64,000 bases of DNA from Bacillus sp. F19. GTDB taxonomy: Bacteria; Bacillota; Bacilli; Bacillales; Bacillaceae. Shown piece after piece: positions 35,353 to 44,129 of the stretch. Position numbers and translations under genes: made by a program. Every line of letters starts with the position of its first letter. Position 1 is the stretch's first letter. The notes beneath the pieces are model-generated. The model did not search any database. It was given only the letters and a program-made list of their open reading frames with translations, and was not told where the DNA came from. Where the stretch lies: contig CP085710.1 in NCBI GenBank assembly GCA_023823795.1, forward strand, positions 770,001 through 834,000, written 5' to 3'.

Positions 35353-36003
35353 CTATATTTTAGCTTTAAACTTCAGGGCCACAATACAAATGACAAGCCA
35401 CGCGCCTCCCGCAGCAAACCCCGCAATCACATCGCTTGGGTAATGCACGCCAAGGTAGATTCTGCTGAAGCCAATTAAAAAAACGATGAAAAAGAACAAG
35501 GCCATAATAAGTACTTTAAGGCTCTTCTTTTTGACCATTAGAGTTAATAAGTATGCAAGAATACCAATGAACGAAAAGGAAACCATAGAATGTCCGCTAG
35601 GAAAACTATAGCCGCTTTCTGTAATAAGGGGATTAAAAGTGGGGCGGTCTCTTTTAAACACCCATTTCAAATAATAATTCAAAAGAGATGAACCGGTTAC
35701 TGCCACAATTAAAAACAGTCCTTCCCACCATTTTCGGTTGATGAACAGCAGAATGAGAGCGATGGACATTCCAATCATGATGCCGGTTACTGAACCAAGG
35801 GAAGTGATGCCAGACATGATTTGGTCAAGCAGAGGGGTGCGCAATTCGTGTATATATTGCATGATGGGGGTATCAAATGAGCGCAGCTCCATTTCGATGA
35901 CTTCGTCTGCAAATTCAATAATGATAAAGCTGAACGCCCCGATCATCAGGATGGAATACATGATAAAAGCCTTTGACATCTTTTCTTGTGAATCTTTCTT
36001 CAT
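35353..36003 (-). CDS. PAP2-family membrane phosphatase
   Basis: A 216-aa protein with about six helices and the full phosphatase signature: KWVFKRDRP, FPSGHS and SRIYLGVHYPSD. The family dephosphorylates lipid pyrophosphates such as undecaprenyl pyrophosphate or phosphatidic and phosphatidylglycerol phosphates at the outer membrane face. AAGGAG lies 7 nt before ATG 36003; an in-frame extension upstream has no ribosome binding site. It is transcribed alone. The substrate is not decided by sequence. Confidence 0.93.
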   Translation of the reverse strand: MKKDSQEKMSKAFIMYSILMIGAFSFIIIEFADEVIEMELRSFDTPIMQYIHELRTPLLDQIMSGITSLGSVTGIMIGMSIALILLFINRKWWEGLFLIVAVTGSSLLNYYLKWVFKRDRPTFNPLITESGYSFPSGHSMVSFSFIGILAYLLTLMVKKKSLKVLIMALFFFIVFLIGFSRIYLGVHYPSDVIAGFAAGGAWLVICIVALKFKAKI

Positions 36004-36132
36004 TGCAAAACTCCTTACCGTAATTAATAAAGAAAATACCACTTTTGATTATACAGCAAACATTATCGATCATTTCAGGTTTTAAGAAGAAGATTTAAGG
36101 AAAAAGAATACTACAATTGGAGGTGTCGCAGA

Positions 36133-36945
36133 TTGATTAAAGAACTTATTAAACGAATACAGCTGCATGAAACAGGAGATCAGGCAGCTGTGCTGTCCCA
36201 CTTCTTTTTACTTTCCTTATTTCCGCTTCTTATTTTCTTGGTCGCATTGCTTCCTTACTTTAATATTGAAACGAGCAGTATGGTTGATATTATAAACCAA
36301 TATGCGCCACCAGAAGCAGGAGGAATGCTTTCTGAGCATTTAGAAGGGTTAATAAACGAACCTAACGGAGGCTTGCTGTCATTTGGTATTTTGGCTACTA
36401 TTTGGTCAGCTTCTAAGGCAACAAATGCCCTTATCCGGTCGTTAAACAAAGCGTTTATTGTGGAAGAATCCCGTCCTTTCTGGAAAATTCGTATTCACGC
36501 AGTTATTATGACAATCGGTCTTGTCATTACGTTTGCTCTTACACTTGTATTGCCTGTGTTTGGAAGTGCCATTATCGGATTTGTTGGAAATTATTTTACG
36601 TTTGTAAGTGACAATGAAATTATTTTAAATGTAATGAGGTTTTTAATATCTTTTCTAATGATGTGTGCTGTGCTGATGGTTTTGTATTATTTGGCTCCTA
36701 ATGAAGAAATGACTTTAAAAGGTGTCTACTTCGGGGCAATCATCGCAACTATCCTTTGGCAGCTTGTATCGCTTGGGTTTGCATTCTATGTTTCTCAGTT
36801 TGGAAATTTTAATGCTACATACGGCAGTCTTGGCGGTGTCATCGTTCTCATAACCTGGCTTTATTTATCGGGATTTGCGATTTTGATTGGCGGAGAAATC
36901 AATGCCATCAAGGTTTGTGAGAGGAACGGAAAGAAATGTATATAA
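36133..36945 (+). CDS. YihY/BrkB-family membrane protein
   Basis: A 270-aa protein with six helices. Conserved segments are AAVLSHFFLLSLFPLLIFLVALLP near the N-terminus, IWSASKATNALIRSLNKAF near 100, and GSLGGVIVLITWLYLSGFAILIGGEINA near the end. The family was once annotated as ribonuclease BN. TTG start with GGAGGTG upstream. No partner gene is evident, and the biological role is unsettled. Confidence 0.9.
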   Translation: MIKELIKRIQLHETGDQAAVLSHFFLLSLFPLLIFLVALLPYFNIETSSMVDIINQYAPPEAGGMLSEHLEGLINEPNGGLLSFGILATIWSASKATNALIRSLNKAFIVEESRPFWKIRIHAVIMTIGLVITFALTLVLPVFGSAIIGFVGNYFTFVSDNEIILNVMRFLISFLMMCAVLMVLYYLAPNEEMTLKGVYFGAIIATILWQLVSLGFAFYVSQFGNFNATYGSLGGVIVLITWLYLSGFAILIGGEINAIKVCERNGKKCI

Positions 36946-37088
36946 GACTTGATGGAAGCCCGACAGCTTTATAAATAAAAAACGAAAAAACTATTGACAT
37001 AAATTAATAAATGATGTTAAAATTAAAAATTTGATACATTCACCTTTGTGTGGTATACTGTAAATAGATACCATATGGAGGTGTTTTT

Positions 37089-37568
37089 TTGTTCAAAATA
37101 GGCGACAAAATTATGTACCCAATGCACGGAGCAGGAATTATAGAATCTGTAAAAGAGATGGAGATACAAGGCAAGAAACAGGAGTACTTTGTTATTCAGC
37201 TGTCCATCGGGAATTTGCAGATTATGATCCCTCTGCAAAAATTGAAAAAGCTCGGCATTCGTCCTGTTGAAAATCAAGGAAAGCTGGAAGAAGTATTGGT
37301 TGTTTTTCATGACGGAGAATCAGATGAGCTGCTGCCTTGGAAAGAACGATATAAAACCAATATGGATAAAATAAAATCAGGGGAAATCCAGCAGGGGGCT
37401 GAAGTAGTAAGAGACCTCATGCGGAAAAGTCTCGATAAAGCCTTAAACACAAGTGAAAAACAAATGCTGAACAACGCCAGGAATATCTTTGTCAGCGAAC
37501 TTATCTTAATCAAAGGCTGCACGGAAAATCAGGCTAATGAAATGCTGATGACCAGAAAAATATCATAA
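37089..37568 (+). CDS. CarD/CdnL-family RNA polymerase-binding regulator
   Basis: A 159-aa protein. The N-terminal Tudor-like domain (FKIGDKIMYPMHGAGIIESVKEMEIQGKKQEYFVIQLSIGNLQIMIPLQKLKKLGIRPV) binds the RNA polymerase beta subunit in this family. The C-terminal helical domain (about 80-155) contacts promoter DNA near -10. Such proteins stabilise open complexes, in some species at rRNA promoters. TTG start, with GGAGGTG 5 nt upstream. It is monocistronic. Its target promoters are unknown. Confidence 0.93.
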   Translation: MFKIGDKIMYPMHGAGIIESVKEMEIQGKKQEYFVIQLSIGNLQIMIPLQKLKKLGIRPVENQGKLEEVLVVFHDGESDELLPWKERYKTNMDKIKSGEIQQGAEVVRDLMRKSLDKALNTSEKQMLNNARNIFVSELILIKGCTENQANEMLMTRKIS

Positions 37569-37625
37569 ACTGTGCCCAAAATAGTGAGAGCTATTTTTTT
37601 TTTGCCTAAAATCAGAAAAAACATT

Positions 37626-37652
37626 AAAAAAGTGATCTCTCAGTATCACTTT
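37626..37652 (-). terminator. Rho-independent terminator
   Basis: AAAAAGTGAT pairs with ATCACTTTT. On the minus strand it overlaps the end of the orphan ArsR gene and finishes in a U run. Confidence 0.85.
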
Positions 37653-37963
37653 TCCTCTCGGCAGCTTGATTTGAAAAGGCTGCATAATTCTTTTGAAAGA
37701 AGCTGATTCACTTCTCTTTTATTAAAAGAATAATAACTCCAGGTGCCTTTTGACTCTTTTAAAATCAACTCTCCGTCCAATAAAATTTTAAGATGATAGG
37801 ATAATTTAGATTGGGGCATGTTTATCATTTCACTCAAATCGCAAACGCACACGGACTGGTGCTGACAAATGAGATGAAGAATTTCCAGGCGTTTTTGGTC
37901 AGCAAGTGCTTTGAATTTTTTTTCATAGAGTGCGAATGTTTCGTTATTTAGAGCTTGTTCCAT
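37646..37963 (-). CDS. ArsR-family metalloregulator (orphan)
   Basis: A 105-aa winged-helix repressor. The recognition helix region is MPQSKLSYHLKILLDGELILKESKG. A likely metal site is SVCVCDLSEM (C39, C41), the CVC type used by ArsR/AseR for As(III)/Sb(III). ATG 37963 follows AAAGGTG by 6 nt. The start region and leader contain a 20-bp direct repeat (ATCA-CTTTCATCAAG twice, 37967-38006), so the operator may be duplicated. No efflux gene is adjacent: the flanks are CarD and a dispersed repeat. Confidence 0.9.
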   Translation of the reverse strand: MEQALNNETFALYEKKFKALADQKRLEILHLICQHQSVCVCDLSEMINMPQSKLSYHLKILLDGELILKESKGTWSYYSFNKREVNQLLSKELCSLFKSSCREEK

Positions 37964-38125
37964 ATTTATCACCTTTCATCAAGATCGATCATCTTTCATC
38001 AAGGATTAAAGTATAGTCGGTATGAAACGATTTGACAATATTTTAACAATAAAAATTGATTAATTGCTCGGTTGAAACGGAAATAGGACAAAAAACGTTT
38101 ATCAAAGCAGAAAATGTTAGATAAT

Positions 38126-38264
38126 GACTGCGATAACCCGCAGGTTCCGCATTTCTTATTGTTCAGTTCCACCTTTGATCAGAACAAATTCCCCCAAAAA
38201 GTCAAACCCGGACTCATCGGGGGGATTTTTATCTGCCTGTAGGAGCAAACCAGCCGGTTCCGCA
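38126..38264. repeat. Dispersed hairpin repeat copy
   Basis: This copy reads CAGTTCCACC, GATCAGAACAAATTCCCCC, AAAAAGTCAAACCCGGACT, TTTTTATCTGCCTGTAGGAG and CCGGTTCCGCATG, flanked by a second GGTTCCGCAT at its left end. It ends 6 bp before the stop codon of the convergent permease gene. It matches the family at 25165, 44711 and 57318. Confidence 0.88.
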
Positions 38265-38269
38265 TGTAT

Positions 38270-39541
38270 TTATTCCCATTTCACAAAAGCCTCAAGCAAA
38301 ATTGACAGCAGAATTCCCATCATCAGACCGTTAGATAATAGCGGGGAAATATAGACAGATAAATCCTGAAAGACAGCGGGATCTGTGTTCATGATGCTCA
38401 CCCCGAGCAATAAAGGAGCTGCGATCCGGAAAATGGTTTTTGAGTCAAAGTTTGTTCCTTGAATGCTTTTAAGTGCTGTGCCGAAAAGCTGCAGATAAGC
38501 AACGAAGAGGACAGCGTTTCCGACTGTAATCGGAAGCGTGGCAAGAATGGCTACGAGCGGCGGGAAAATGCCCAAAAGGGTAATGAGAGCCCCGCCAATG
38601 AGAAAAGGCTTGCGCCTGAAAATTTGAGTGCTTTCTAGAAATCCGATTGTTGAAGTAAAAGGTGCATATGAAACAAGGCCAAGCAGGGAAGCACCTGCAG
38701 AATAGGAACCTGTTAAAAAAAACGATCTCCTGTAAGAAGCAGCATCAGGATGATCTTTGTAAAGCTTTGCAGCAGCCTGTATCGATGCAATCGTATTACT
38801 GAGGTTCATCATGCCTCCAAGAAAGGCAATCAGGATAATCCCCCATTCGAGATTTGGTTTTCCAAGCGGGAAGAAGATGGAGCCCTCCCCGTTAACTGCT
38901 TGCATGGACCCTTCCGAAGGAAATAAAAGCAAATACAGAATCCACCCGACGACAATTCCAAGGAGGATAGAAAAATTGCCCAGAAAAGTATTCCCCTTTA
39001 TTTTTAACAAGCTGACGAAAAAAACAAGGGCAATGGAAAATAAACTTACAGCAGCATTTATTGTTCCATCCGGTTCTATTTTCAGCATTCCTTTGAAAAA
39101 GGTCAAAATTAATTGAAAAGCAAGCAGGAAAAGATACACACTGGCAACCATCGGTGTGAAAATCTTCTGCACGGCGGAAGTTAAGTTTAAAGCAGCAAGA
39201 ACAATCGTTACTATTCCTGCAAGAAGTATTCCTGTAGCAATTCCTCCGCCAATTTGCGAAAAGCTCATGCCGAGTGAAGAGGCTGACATGCCGAGATTTA
39301 AAATCAGACCCCAAATAATCCCGGAATGTCCCTCCATTATAGGGTATCTGTGGCCAATCCACCCTTGAAGAAAGCATGCGAGACCTGTAAAAATCAGAGA
39401 GCTTCTGAGGGTTATGGCAATTTGATCTGGTGTAAGTTCAAATGCAGCGCCTACTGAAATAGGAACGACAATCGTATTTGCAAAGATAAAAAACAGCCAC
39501 TGTATCGAGGCAAGCGGTGTTGTTAATCGGGATAATTTCAT
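38270..39541 (-). CDS. Nucleobase permease, YwdJ-like (NCS2 family)
   Basis: A 423-aa permease with 12 or so helices. NCS2 features include GHRYPIMEGHSGIIWGLIL near residue 70, a QxxxxxTG-like region and GGMMNLSNTIASIQAAAKLYKD (about 245-265), where the usual family motif would be. It resembles the YwdJ purine/pyrimidine permease branch; the substrate could be uracil, xanthine or another base. The start codon is 398 bp from a divergent LysR gene that may control it. No riboswitch is visible in front. Confidence 0.82.
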   Translation of the reverse strand: MKLSRLTTPLASIQWLFFIFANTIVVPISVGAAFELTPDQIAITLRSSLIFTGLACFLQGWIGHRYPIMEGHSGIIWGLILNLGMSASSLGMSFSQIGGGIATGILLAGIVTIVLAALNLTSAVQKIFTPMVASVYLFLLAFQLILTFFKGMLKIEPDGTINAAVSLFSIALVFFVSLLKIKGNTFLGNFSILLGIVVGWILYLLLFPSEGSMQAVNGEGSIFFPLGKPNLEWGIILIAFLGGMMNLSNTIASIQAAAKLYKDHPDAASYRRSFFLTGSYSAGASLLGLVSYAPFTSTIGFLESTQIFRRKPFLIGGALITLLGIFPPLVAILATLPITVGNAVLFVAYLQLFGTALKSIQGTNFDSKTIFRIAAPLLLGVSIMNTDPAVFQDLSVYISPLLSNGLMMGILLSILLEAFVKWE

Positions 39542-39678
39542 TATTTTTCACCTATTTCGATTATGCCTTAGAACAAAATGATAAGAAGAATATATTCTTA
39601 AAGGCTATATTTGGAAGACATGTGTAATATTTATGATCATAATAAACGATTCTGAATCAATCAATCCTTCTCATGATT

Positions 39679-39818
39679 TTAACAGACTAATTTCCCGTCT
39701 TCTTCTAGGTAGGTGAGTCGCCTATTGTTCACCTTGAGCTCCTCCCCATAAAGGCCAAAAACCACAAAAAGCATGATGATAAAAAAGATAACGGCAAATA
39801 AGAGTGTTTATGCAGCAT
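39679..39818 (-). pseudogene. Possible frameshifted small membrane protein
   Basis: ATG at 39818 follows GGAGAG by 6 nt and begins MLHKHS. A second frame then gives a hydrophobic helix (LLFAVIFFIIMLFVVFGLYG) and a charged tail (EELKVNNRRLTYLEEDGKLV) to a stop at 39679. The two parts differ by one frame, so the gene needs one indel to be intact. It is either a recent frameshift or a chance arrangement. Nothing else is evident in the 398-bp gap. Confidence 0.35.
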
Positions 39819-39938
39819 GGTTTTCTCTCCATTTTTTTTTTCGTTTCCTATTATGCTATCATACGATTAAGTATATGGAAAATATTTATATAATGAACAA
39901 ACTATACGAATTTAGTATACGAAAAAGGCAGGTTACAT

Positions 39939-40811
39939 ATGGATATCAGACAAATGAAGTATTTTATCGCCATTGCTGAAGAAGGCCAAATAACGGCGGC
40001 GGCCAATCGTTTGAGAATGGCACAGCCTCCTCTCAGTCAGCAGCTGAAAGCGATGGAAACAGAGCTTGGTTTACTCTTAGCGGAAAGAAAGGGGAAATCC
40101 CTTGAGCTTACTGATGCAGGACATAAGCTGTATCAGCATGCTCTTAAAATAACAGATGCCATGGAAGAAGCCGTGCTCGAAGTGAAAGAAACAGGATCAG
40201 GTAAAAAAGGAAAGCTTTCAATTGGAGTGAATACGTTATCGAATTATGACTTGCCGAAATTTTTAAAAACATTTCAAATAAGGTATCCAGGTGTATCTTA
40301 TAAAATTCAGCAAAATGAATCCGCGCAGCTGTGCAAGCTTCTTAAAGAAAGAGTAATTGATCTCGCAATAGTGAGATTGCCGCTTGAACTTGATGAATTT
40401 GACGTGATTTCACTTAAACCGGAGCCTTTTTATTTCGTAACTGCTGAGTCATTTCATTCGATGTCATCTTCTGTTACGTTTGAGGAGCTTAGTGATGTTC
40501 CGCTCATTATCCCAAGTACAGAGGGGCTTGGTTTGTATAACAAACTTTCTTCTGCATTTACAAGCAGAGGGTTAAGTCCTGATATTATGTGCGAATGCTC
40601 TGATGTATCCATTCTTTTTGATTTGGTTTCCTCCAAATTCGGATCAACCATTGTCCCCGAAACAGTCGTGAAACTAAACTCGCTGAAAGATTTACATGTT
40701 TATCTTGTAAAAAACACAGAAGAGCTAGGGGAATCAGGTGTGATTTTCCTTAAAAATCACTACTTGCCAAAAACAGCTCAAAACTTCATTGAACTTGTAC
40801 AAGGAGGGTAA
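39939..40811 (+). CDS. LysR-family transcriptional regulator
   Basis: A 290-aa regulator with the standard N-terminal helix-turn-helix (MDIRQMKYFIAIAEEGQITAAANRLRMAQPPLSQQLKAMETELG) and an effector domain at ~90-290 (GKLSIGVNTLSNYDLPKFLKTFQIRYPGVSY). AGGCAGG lies upstream of ATG. It is divergent from the nucleobase permease gene across a 398-bp region, the usual arrangement for a LysR protein and its target; the effector is unknown. Confidence 0.92.
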   Translation: MDIRQMKYFIAIAEEGQITAAANRLRMAQPPLSQQLKAMETELGLLLAERKGKSLELTDAGHKLYQHALKITDAMEEAVLEVKETGSGKKGKLSIGVNTLSNYDLPKFLKTFQIRYPGVSYKIQQNESAQLCKLLKERVIDLAIVRLPLELDEFDVISLKPEPFYFVTAESFHSMSSSVTFEELSDVPLIIPSTEGLGLYNKLSSAFTSRGLSPDIMCECSDVSILFDLVSSKFGSTIVPETVVKLNSLKDLHVYLVKNTEELGESGVIFLKNHYLPKTAQNFIELVQGG

Positions 40812-41015
40812 TAAGGCTAAACAAGAAACTAGGGGTTAAAAATGTTGTTTTAATAAAGATGTCTTTTAATTGCTAGTCAAGTTATTCCATTAAAGGCCAG
40901 ATTGTTGAGGAATGTTTTCAATGTAATTGGAAATTTATGTTCTAATACAGAACAGAAATTGTGAAGATTTAAAATCGTAAGTTGACTATAGGTTCAAACA
41001 AAGGGGAGTCGGAGA

Positions 41016-41540
41016 ATGTTTCCTATATTAGAAACAGAACGGTTAGTTTTGAGAGAGCTTATTGAATATGACGCATTAGATATATTTAATTGTTTCTCTA
41101 ATGCAGATGTATTACGTTATTATGGACAAAATCCTTTAACAAGTCTTGATCAGGTGAAACAAATTGTCAGGAATTTTTCGAAGAATTACGATGAAAAACG
41201 TGGTATTAAATGGGGAATTGAAATGAAAGGTAAGGCTGGGATTATCGGGACAATTGGGTTTCAAGAGTGGTCTCCTGAACATAAGAGAGCAGAAATAAGC
41301 TATGCACTTTTTCCTGAACATTGGGGCAATGGATTTGCAACTGAAGCTGTTAGTAAAGTGATTTCCTATGGTTTTAAAGAGCTTGGTTTAATGCGTATTG
41401 GAGCAGTTGTTTTCGTTGAAAATAGAGCATCTAATAAGTTGTTAACAAAATTAGGCTTTATAAAAGAAGGAATTTTGAGAAATTATATGTATCAAAATGA
41501 TATTCCGTTTGATACGAATATTTATTCTTTGTTAAAGTGA
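41016..41540 (+). CDS. RimJ/RimL-type GNAT acetyltransferase
   Basis: A 174-aa acetyltransferase with LETERLVLRELIEYDALDIFN at the N-terminus, the acetyl-CoA loop ALFPEHWGNGFATEAVSKVISYGF, and VENRASNKLLTKLGFIKEG. Homologues acetylate ribosomal protein N-termini, antibiotics or small amines. GGGGAG lies 8 nt before ATG. It is monocistronic, and no partner gives a substrate. Confidence 0.9.
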   Translation: MFPILETERLVLRELIEYDALDIFNCFSNADVLRYYGQNPLTSLDQVKQIVRNFSKNYDEKRGIKWGIEMKGKAGIIGTIGFQEWSPEHKRAEISYALFPEHWGNGFATEAVSKVISYGFKELGLMRIGAVVFVENRASNKLLTKLGFIKEGILRNYMYQNDIPFDTNIYSLLK

Positions 41541-41987
41541 AAACCATTGTGAAATATCAAATTGTAAATCGAACAAGCGGGTGCGGTGCTTGAACAATGC
41601 ATCGCCTTTTTTTATTTGATTAACGAAGTAGATTGTGAAGTAATGTATAGTATTTGAAGCCTATCAAAACATATTTTCTTAGCTCTGAGCAAAGATAACT
41701 TTATAACATAAAAGAAAAGGAACGGCACTCATTGCAAGAGACATCTATACTTGCAAAAAAGAAGGGGCAAAGCTGATGATAAAGCATAATTGGATGGAAG
41801 AACCACCTCAGAGTTAACAAAAAGCCGCTGGAATGCGGCTTTTATTATTGGAGTTTATTCTAAGCGAATCCTAAAAGGGTGCATTCTTCGTTCTGACATT
41901 GGAAAGAAGCTTTTTGACTGTTATTGGATAAAGCGGTTACAATAGTATCGTATATATACTGCTTCTTAATAGGAGAGGAAATATGAA
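41541..41987 (+). other. Intergenic region with two terminators
   Basis: No credible gene. Terminators are at 41583-41613 (GCGGTGC/GCATCGC then TTTTTTT) and 41821-41844 (AAAGCCGC/GCGGCTTT then TATT). The short frame near 41743-41818 has several stops and looks like debris. The right end holds the promoter of the lipoprotein gene. Confidence 0.7.
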
Positions 41988-42428
41988 ATGAATCGAATAC
42001 TAGCAGCTTTATTTTTATTAGCCAGTGTAATGCTTGCCTCGGCCTGCACGATGGACTCCGGTGATAACTCAGCTGAAGGTTCTTTAATGGTTAACGCTGA
42101 TATAAGACTGCCTTCTGAAATCAGCAAAAATAAAGAAGAAACGCTCTCTGTCGCTGTAACACAAGGAGAAGATGCAGTAGATGATGCTTCCGGCGTGGAA
42201 TTCGAAATATGGAAAGCTGAAAGTAAAGAAGATAGCGAAATGATCAAAGCGGTACATAAAGGCAAAGGCATCTATGAAATCAAGAAAACGTTCAGCGAAG
42301 ATGGCATATATTTTGTTCAAACACATGTGACCGCCCGTGACATGCACGTTATGCCTAAAAAAGAATTCACAGTAGGGGAAGTTTCTGAAGAAAAAGCTGA
42401 AAAAGCGAAAGAACCTGAAAAAAGATGA
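41988..42428 (+). CDS. YtkA-like lipoprotein (second copy)
   Basis: A 146-aa lipoprotein with lipobox ASAC (Cys at about 20), a linker, then a YtkA domain ending in IYFVQTHVTARDMHVMPKKEF, the same His/Met block as at 15492. The tail is Lys/Glu rich. GGAGAGGAAA precedes ATG. Unlike its paralogue it is not next to sco or PepSY genes. It may serve copper handling on the membrane surface. Confidence 0.82.
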   Translation: MNRILAALFLLASVMLASACTMDSGDNSAEGSLMVNADIRLPSEISKNKEETLSVAVTQGEDAVDDASGVEFEIWKAESKEDSEMIKAVHKGKGIYEIKKTFSEDGIYFVQTHVTARDMHVMPKKEFTVGEVSEEKAEKAKEPEKR

Positions 42429-42562
42429 TCATAGTCATCACTAGGAGGCCAGGGCTGATGCTCTGGTCTCTTTTGTATTCTTAAAAAAGTTAAAAAGAGG
42501 CTTTTCGAGGTTAACCTTTTTATCATTCAACCATTACATAGAATTAATAATTATTTGCTACA

Positions 42563-42592
42563 ATATTGCTAAGCAATATCGAAATCCGATAT
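42563..42592. promoter_or_regulatory. Two overlapping palindromes before padR-chrA (possible operator)
   Basis: ATATTGCTAAGCAATAT (42563-42579) is a perfect 8-1-8 palindrome. ATATCGAAATCCGATAT (42576-42592) is a second, 6-5-6, overlapping it by 4 bases. Together they cover the likely promoter and ribosome binding site region, a plausible autoregulatory site for the PadR protein. Confidence 0.65.
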
Positions 42593-42612
42593 TAAGGAGG
42601 CGCATCTTATAA

Positions 42613-42915
42613 TTGCGTGAATTCATTCTTGGAGCCATTAAAATTCACATTCTGTATCATGCGAAAATCGAGCCGATTTACGGTTCATTCATGATTGAGG
42701 AATTGCGCAGACACGGCTATGAAATTGGACCGGGCACTCTATACCCGTATCTGCACAACCTTGAGAAAGCAGGATTCCTTACTAGGGAAGATAAAAAAGA
42801 AAATGGGCGGATCCGCAAGTATTACAGCATAACAAAAGAAGGGGAGGAAGCATTGGAAAAATCAAAAGCGATGCTGAGAGAGCTTGCCAGAGAAGTCTTA
42901 AAGGAGGAATGGTGA
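42613..42915 (+). CDS. PadR-family transcriptional regulator
   Basis: A 100-aa PadR protein. The winged helix is GAIKIHILYHAKIEPIYGSFMIEELRRHGYEIGPGTLYPYLHNLEKAGFLTRE, then RKYYSITKEGEEAL and a dimerisation helix. TTG start with AAGGAGG 12 nt upstream. The chromate transporter gene begins 4 nt after its stop. PadR-ChrA pairs are common in Firmicutes, and the regulator is taken to repress the transporter. Confidence 0.92.
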   Translation: MREFILGAIKIHILYHAKIEPIYGSFMIEELRRHGYEIGPGTLYPYLHNLEKAGFLTREDKKENGRIRKYYSITKEGEEALEKSKAMLRELAREVLKEEW

Positions 42916-42919
42916 AAAA

Positions 42920-44083
42920 ATGTTTAAAACGTGGCTTGAAATCCTGCTTGTTTCTACTAAGCTTGGGCTGACGTCATTTGGCGGTCCTGTTGCACATTTA
43001 GGTTATTTCAGAGATGAATATGTAAAGAAGAGGAAGTGGCTTGACGAACGGGGCTATGCTGATTTAGTGGCCTTGTGCCAGTTCCTTCCGGGTCCGGCGA
43101 GCAGTCAGGTCGGAATCTCAATTGGTATAGTCCGGGGCGGCATGGTAGGAGGATTTTTATCATGGTTTGGATTTACGATTCCTTCTGTCATTGCCCTCAT
43201 CTTATTTGCTTATTTTGTAACAGGCTTTCAGGCGGAAGATGCAGGATGGATCGATGGTCTGAAGATTGTTGCCGTGGCAGTTGTTGCGCAGGCCATTTTG
43301 GGCATGGGGAAAAATCTGACTCCGGACAGGCCAAGAATTACAATGGCCATTATTGCTGCTGTTTGTGCCCTTTTCTTTCCAACCGCACTTGGGCAAATCG
43401 CTATTATATTAATTGCAGGTGCTGCTGGATATATGATGTACAAAAATAAAGAGGTTTCAAAGGCAGAAAAGTTGAATCTATCCATAAGCAGAAAAACAGG
43501 TATCATAGCCTGGGTTTTATTTTTTGGGCTGCTGATTCTTCTTCCTGTGATCAGGCAAGTGTTCCCCTCTATATGGACGGCTATCTTTGATACCTTTTAC
43601 CGTGTTGGTTCAATCGTATTTGGCGGGGGACATGTCGTGCTCCCGATGATTGAACGGGAAGTCGTGCCACAAGGATGGATAAGCGAAGAGATCTTCCTTG
43701 CCGGTTATGGAGCTGCACAGGCAGTACCGGGACCGCTGTTTACTTTTGCAAGTTATCTGGGTGCATCGATCAATGGTGTATCAGGTGCAATCGCTGCAAC
43801 AGCAGCAATGTTTTTACCGTCGTTTCTGCTGGTCGTTGCCATGCTCCCGTTTTGGAATACGCTAAGAGAAAAAAGCAGCGTACAAGCCGCATTAATGGGA
43901 GTGAATGCTGCTGTTGTCGGTATTCTGCTTGCAGCGCTTTACAATCCGGTATGGACAAGTGCAATCAAAACGACCGGCGACTTTGCCCTCGCTTTAATAG
44001 CATTTGCGCTTCTTGTCTACTGGAAACTCCCGCCTTGGCTCGTGGTTCTTACAGGGGCTGCCGGGGGAGTTCTCATTCAATAA
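42920..44083 (+). CDS. chrA: Chromate transporter, long-chain ChrA
   Basis: A 387-aa protein with two homologous CHR domains and about ten helices. The first has LGLTSFGGPVAHLGYFRDEYVKKRKWLDERGYADLVALCQFLPGPASSQVGISIG. The second has VGSIVFGGGHVVLPMIEREVVPQGWISEEIFLAGYGAAQAVPGPLFTFASYLG. The SFGG and GGGHV motifs and the GP motifs are intact. It exports chromate from the cytoplasm. AAGGAGGAATG overlaps the end of padR. It may be induced by chromate or sulfate stress. Confidence 0.94.
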   Translation: MFKTWLEILLVSTKLGLTSFGGPVAHLGYFRDEYVKKRKWLDERGYADLVALCQFLPGPASSQVGISIGIVRGGMVGGFLSWFGFTIPSVIALILFAYFVTGFQAEDAGWIDGLKIVAVAVVAQAILGMGKNLTPDRPRITMAIIAAVCALFFPTALGQIAIILIAGAAGYMMYKNKEVSKAEKLNLSISRKTGIIAWVLFFGLLILLPVIRQVFPSIWTAIFDTFYRVGSIVFGGGHVVLPMIEREVVPQGWISEEIFLAGYGAAQAVPGPLFTFASYLGASINGVSGAIAATAAMFLPSFLLVVAMLPFWNTLREKSSVQAALMGVNAAVVGILLAALYNPVWTSAIKTTGDFALALIAFALLVYWKLPPWLVVLTGAAGGVLIQ

Positions 44084-44129
44084 CCTGGATAATAAATAGA
44101 AGAGAGAATAGTAGGAGAGGGATGATAAT

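Noticed and set aside
38124-38354. A 76-codon plus-strand frame
   Set aside because: It is formed by a dispersed repeat and the antisense of the permease 3' end.
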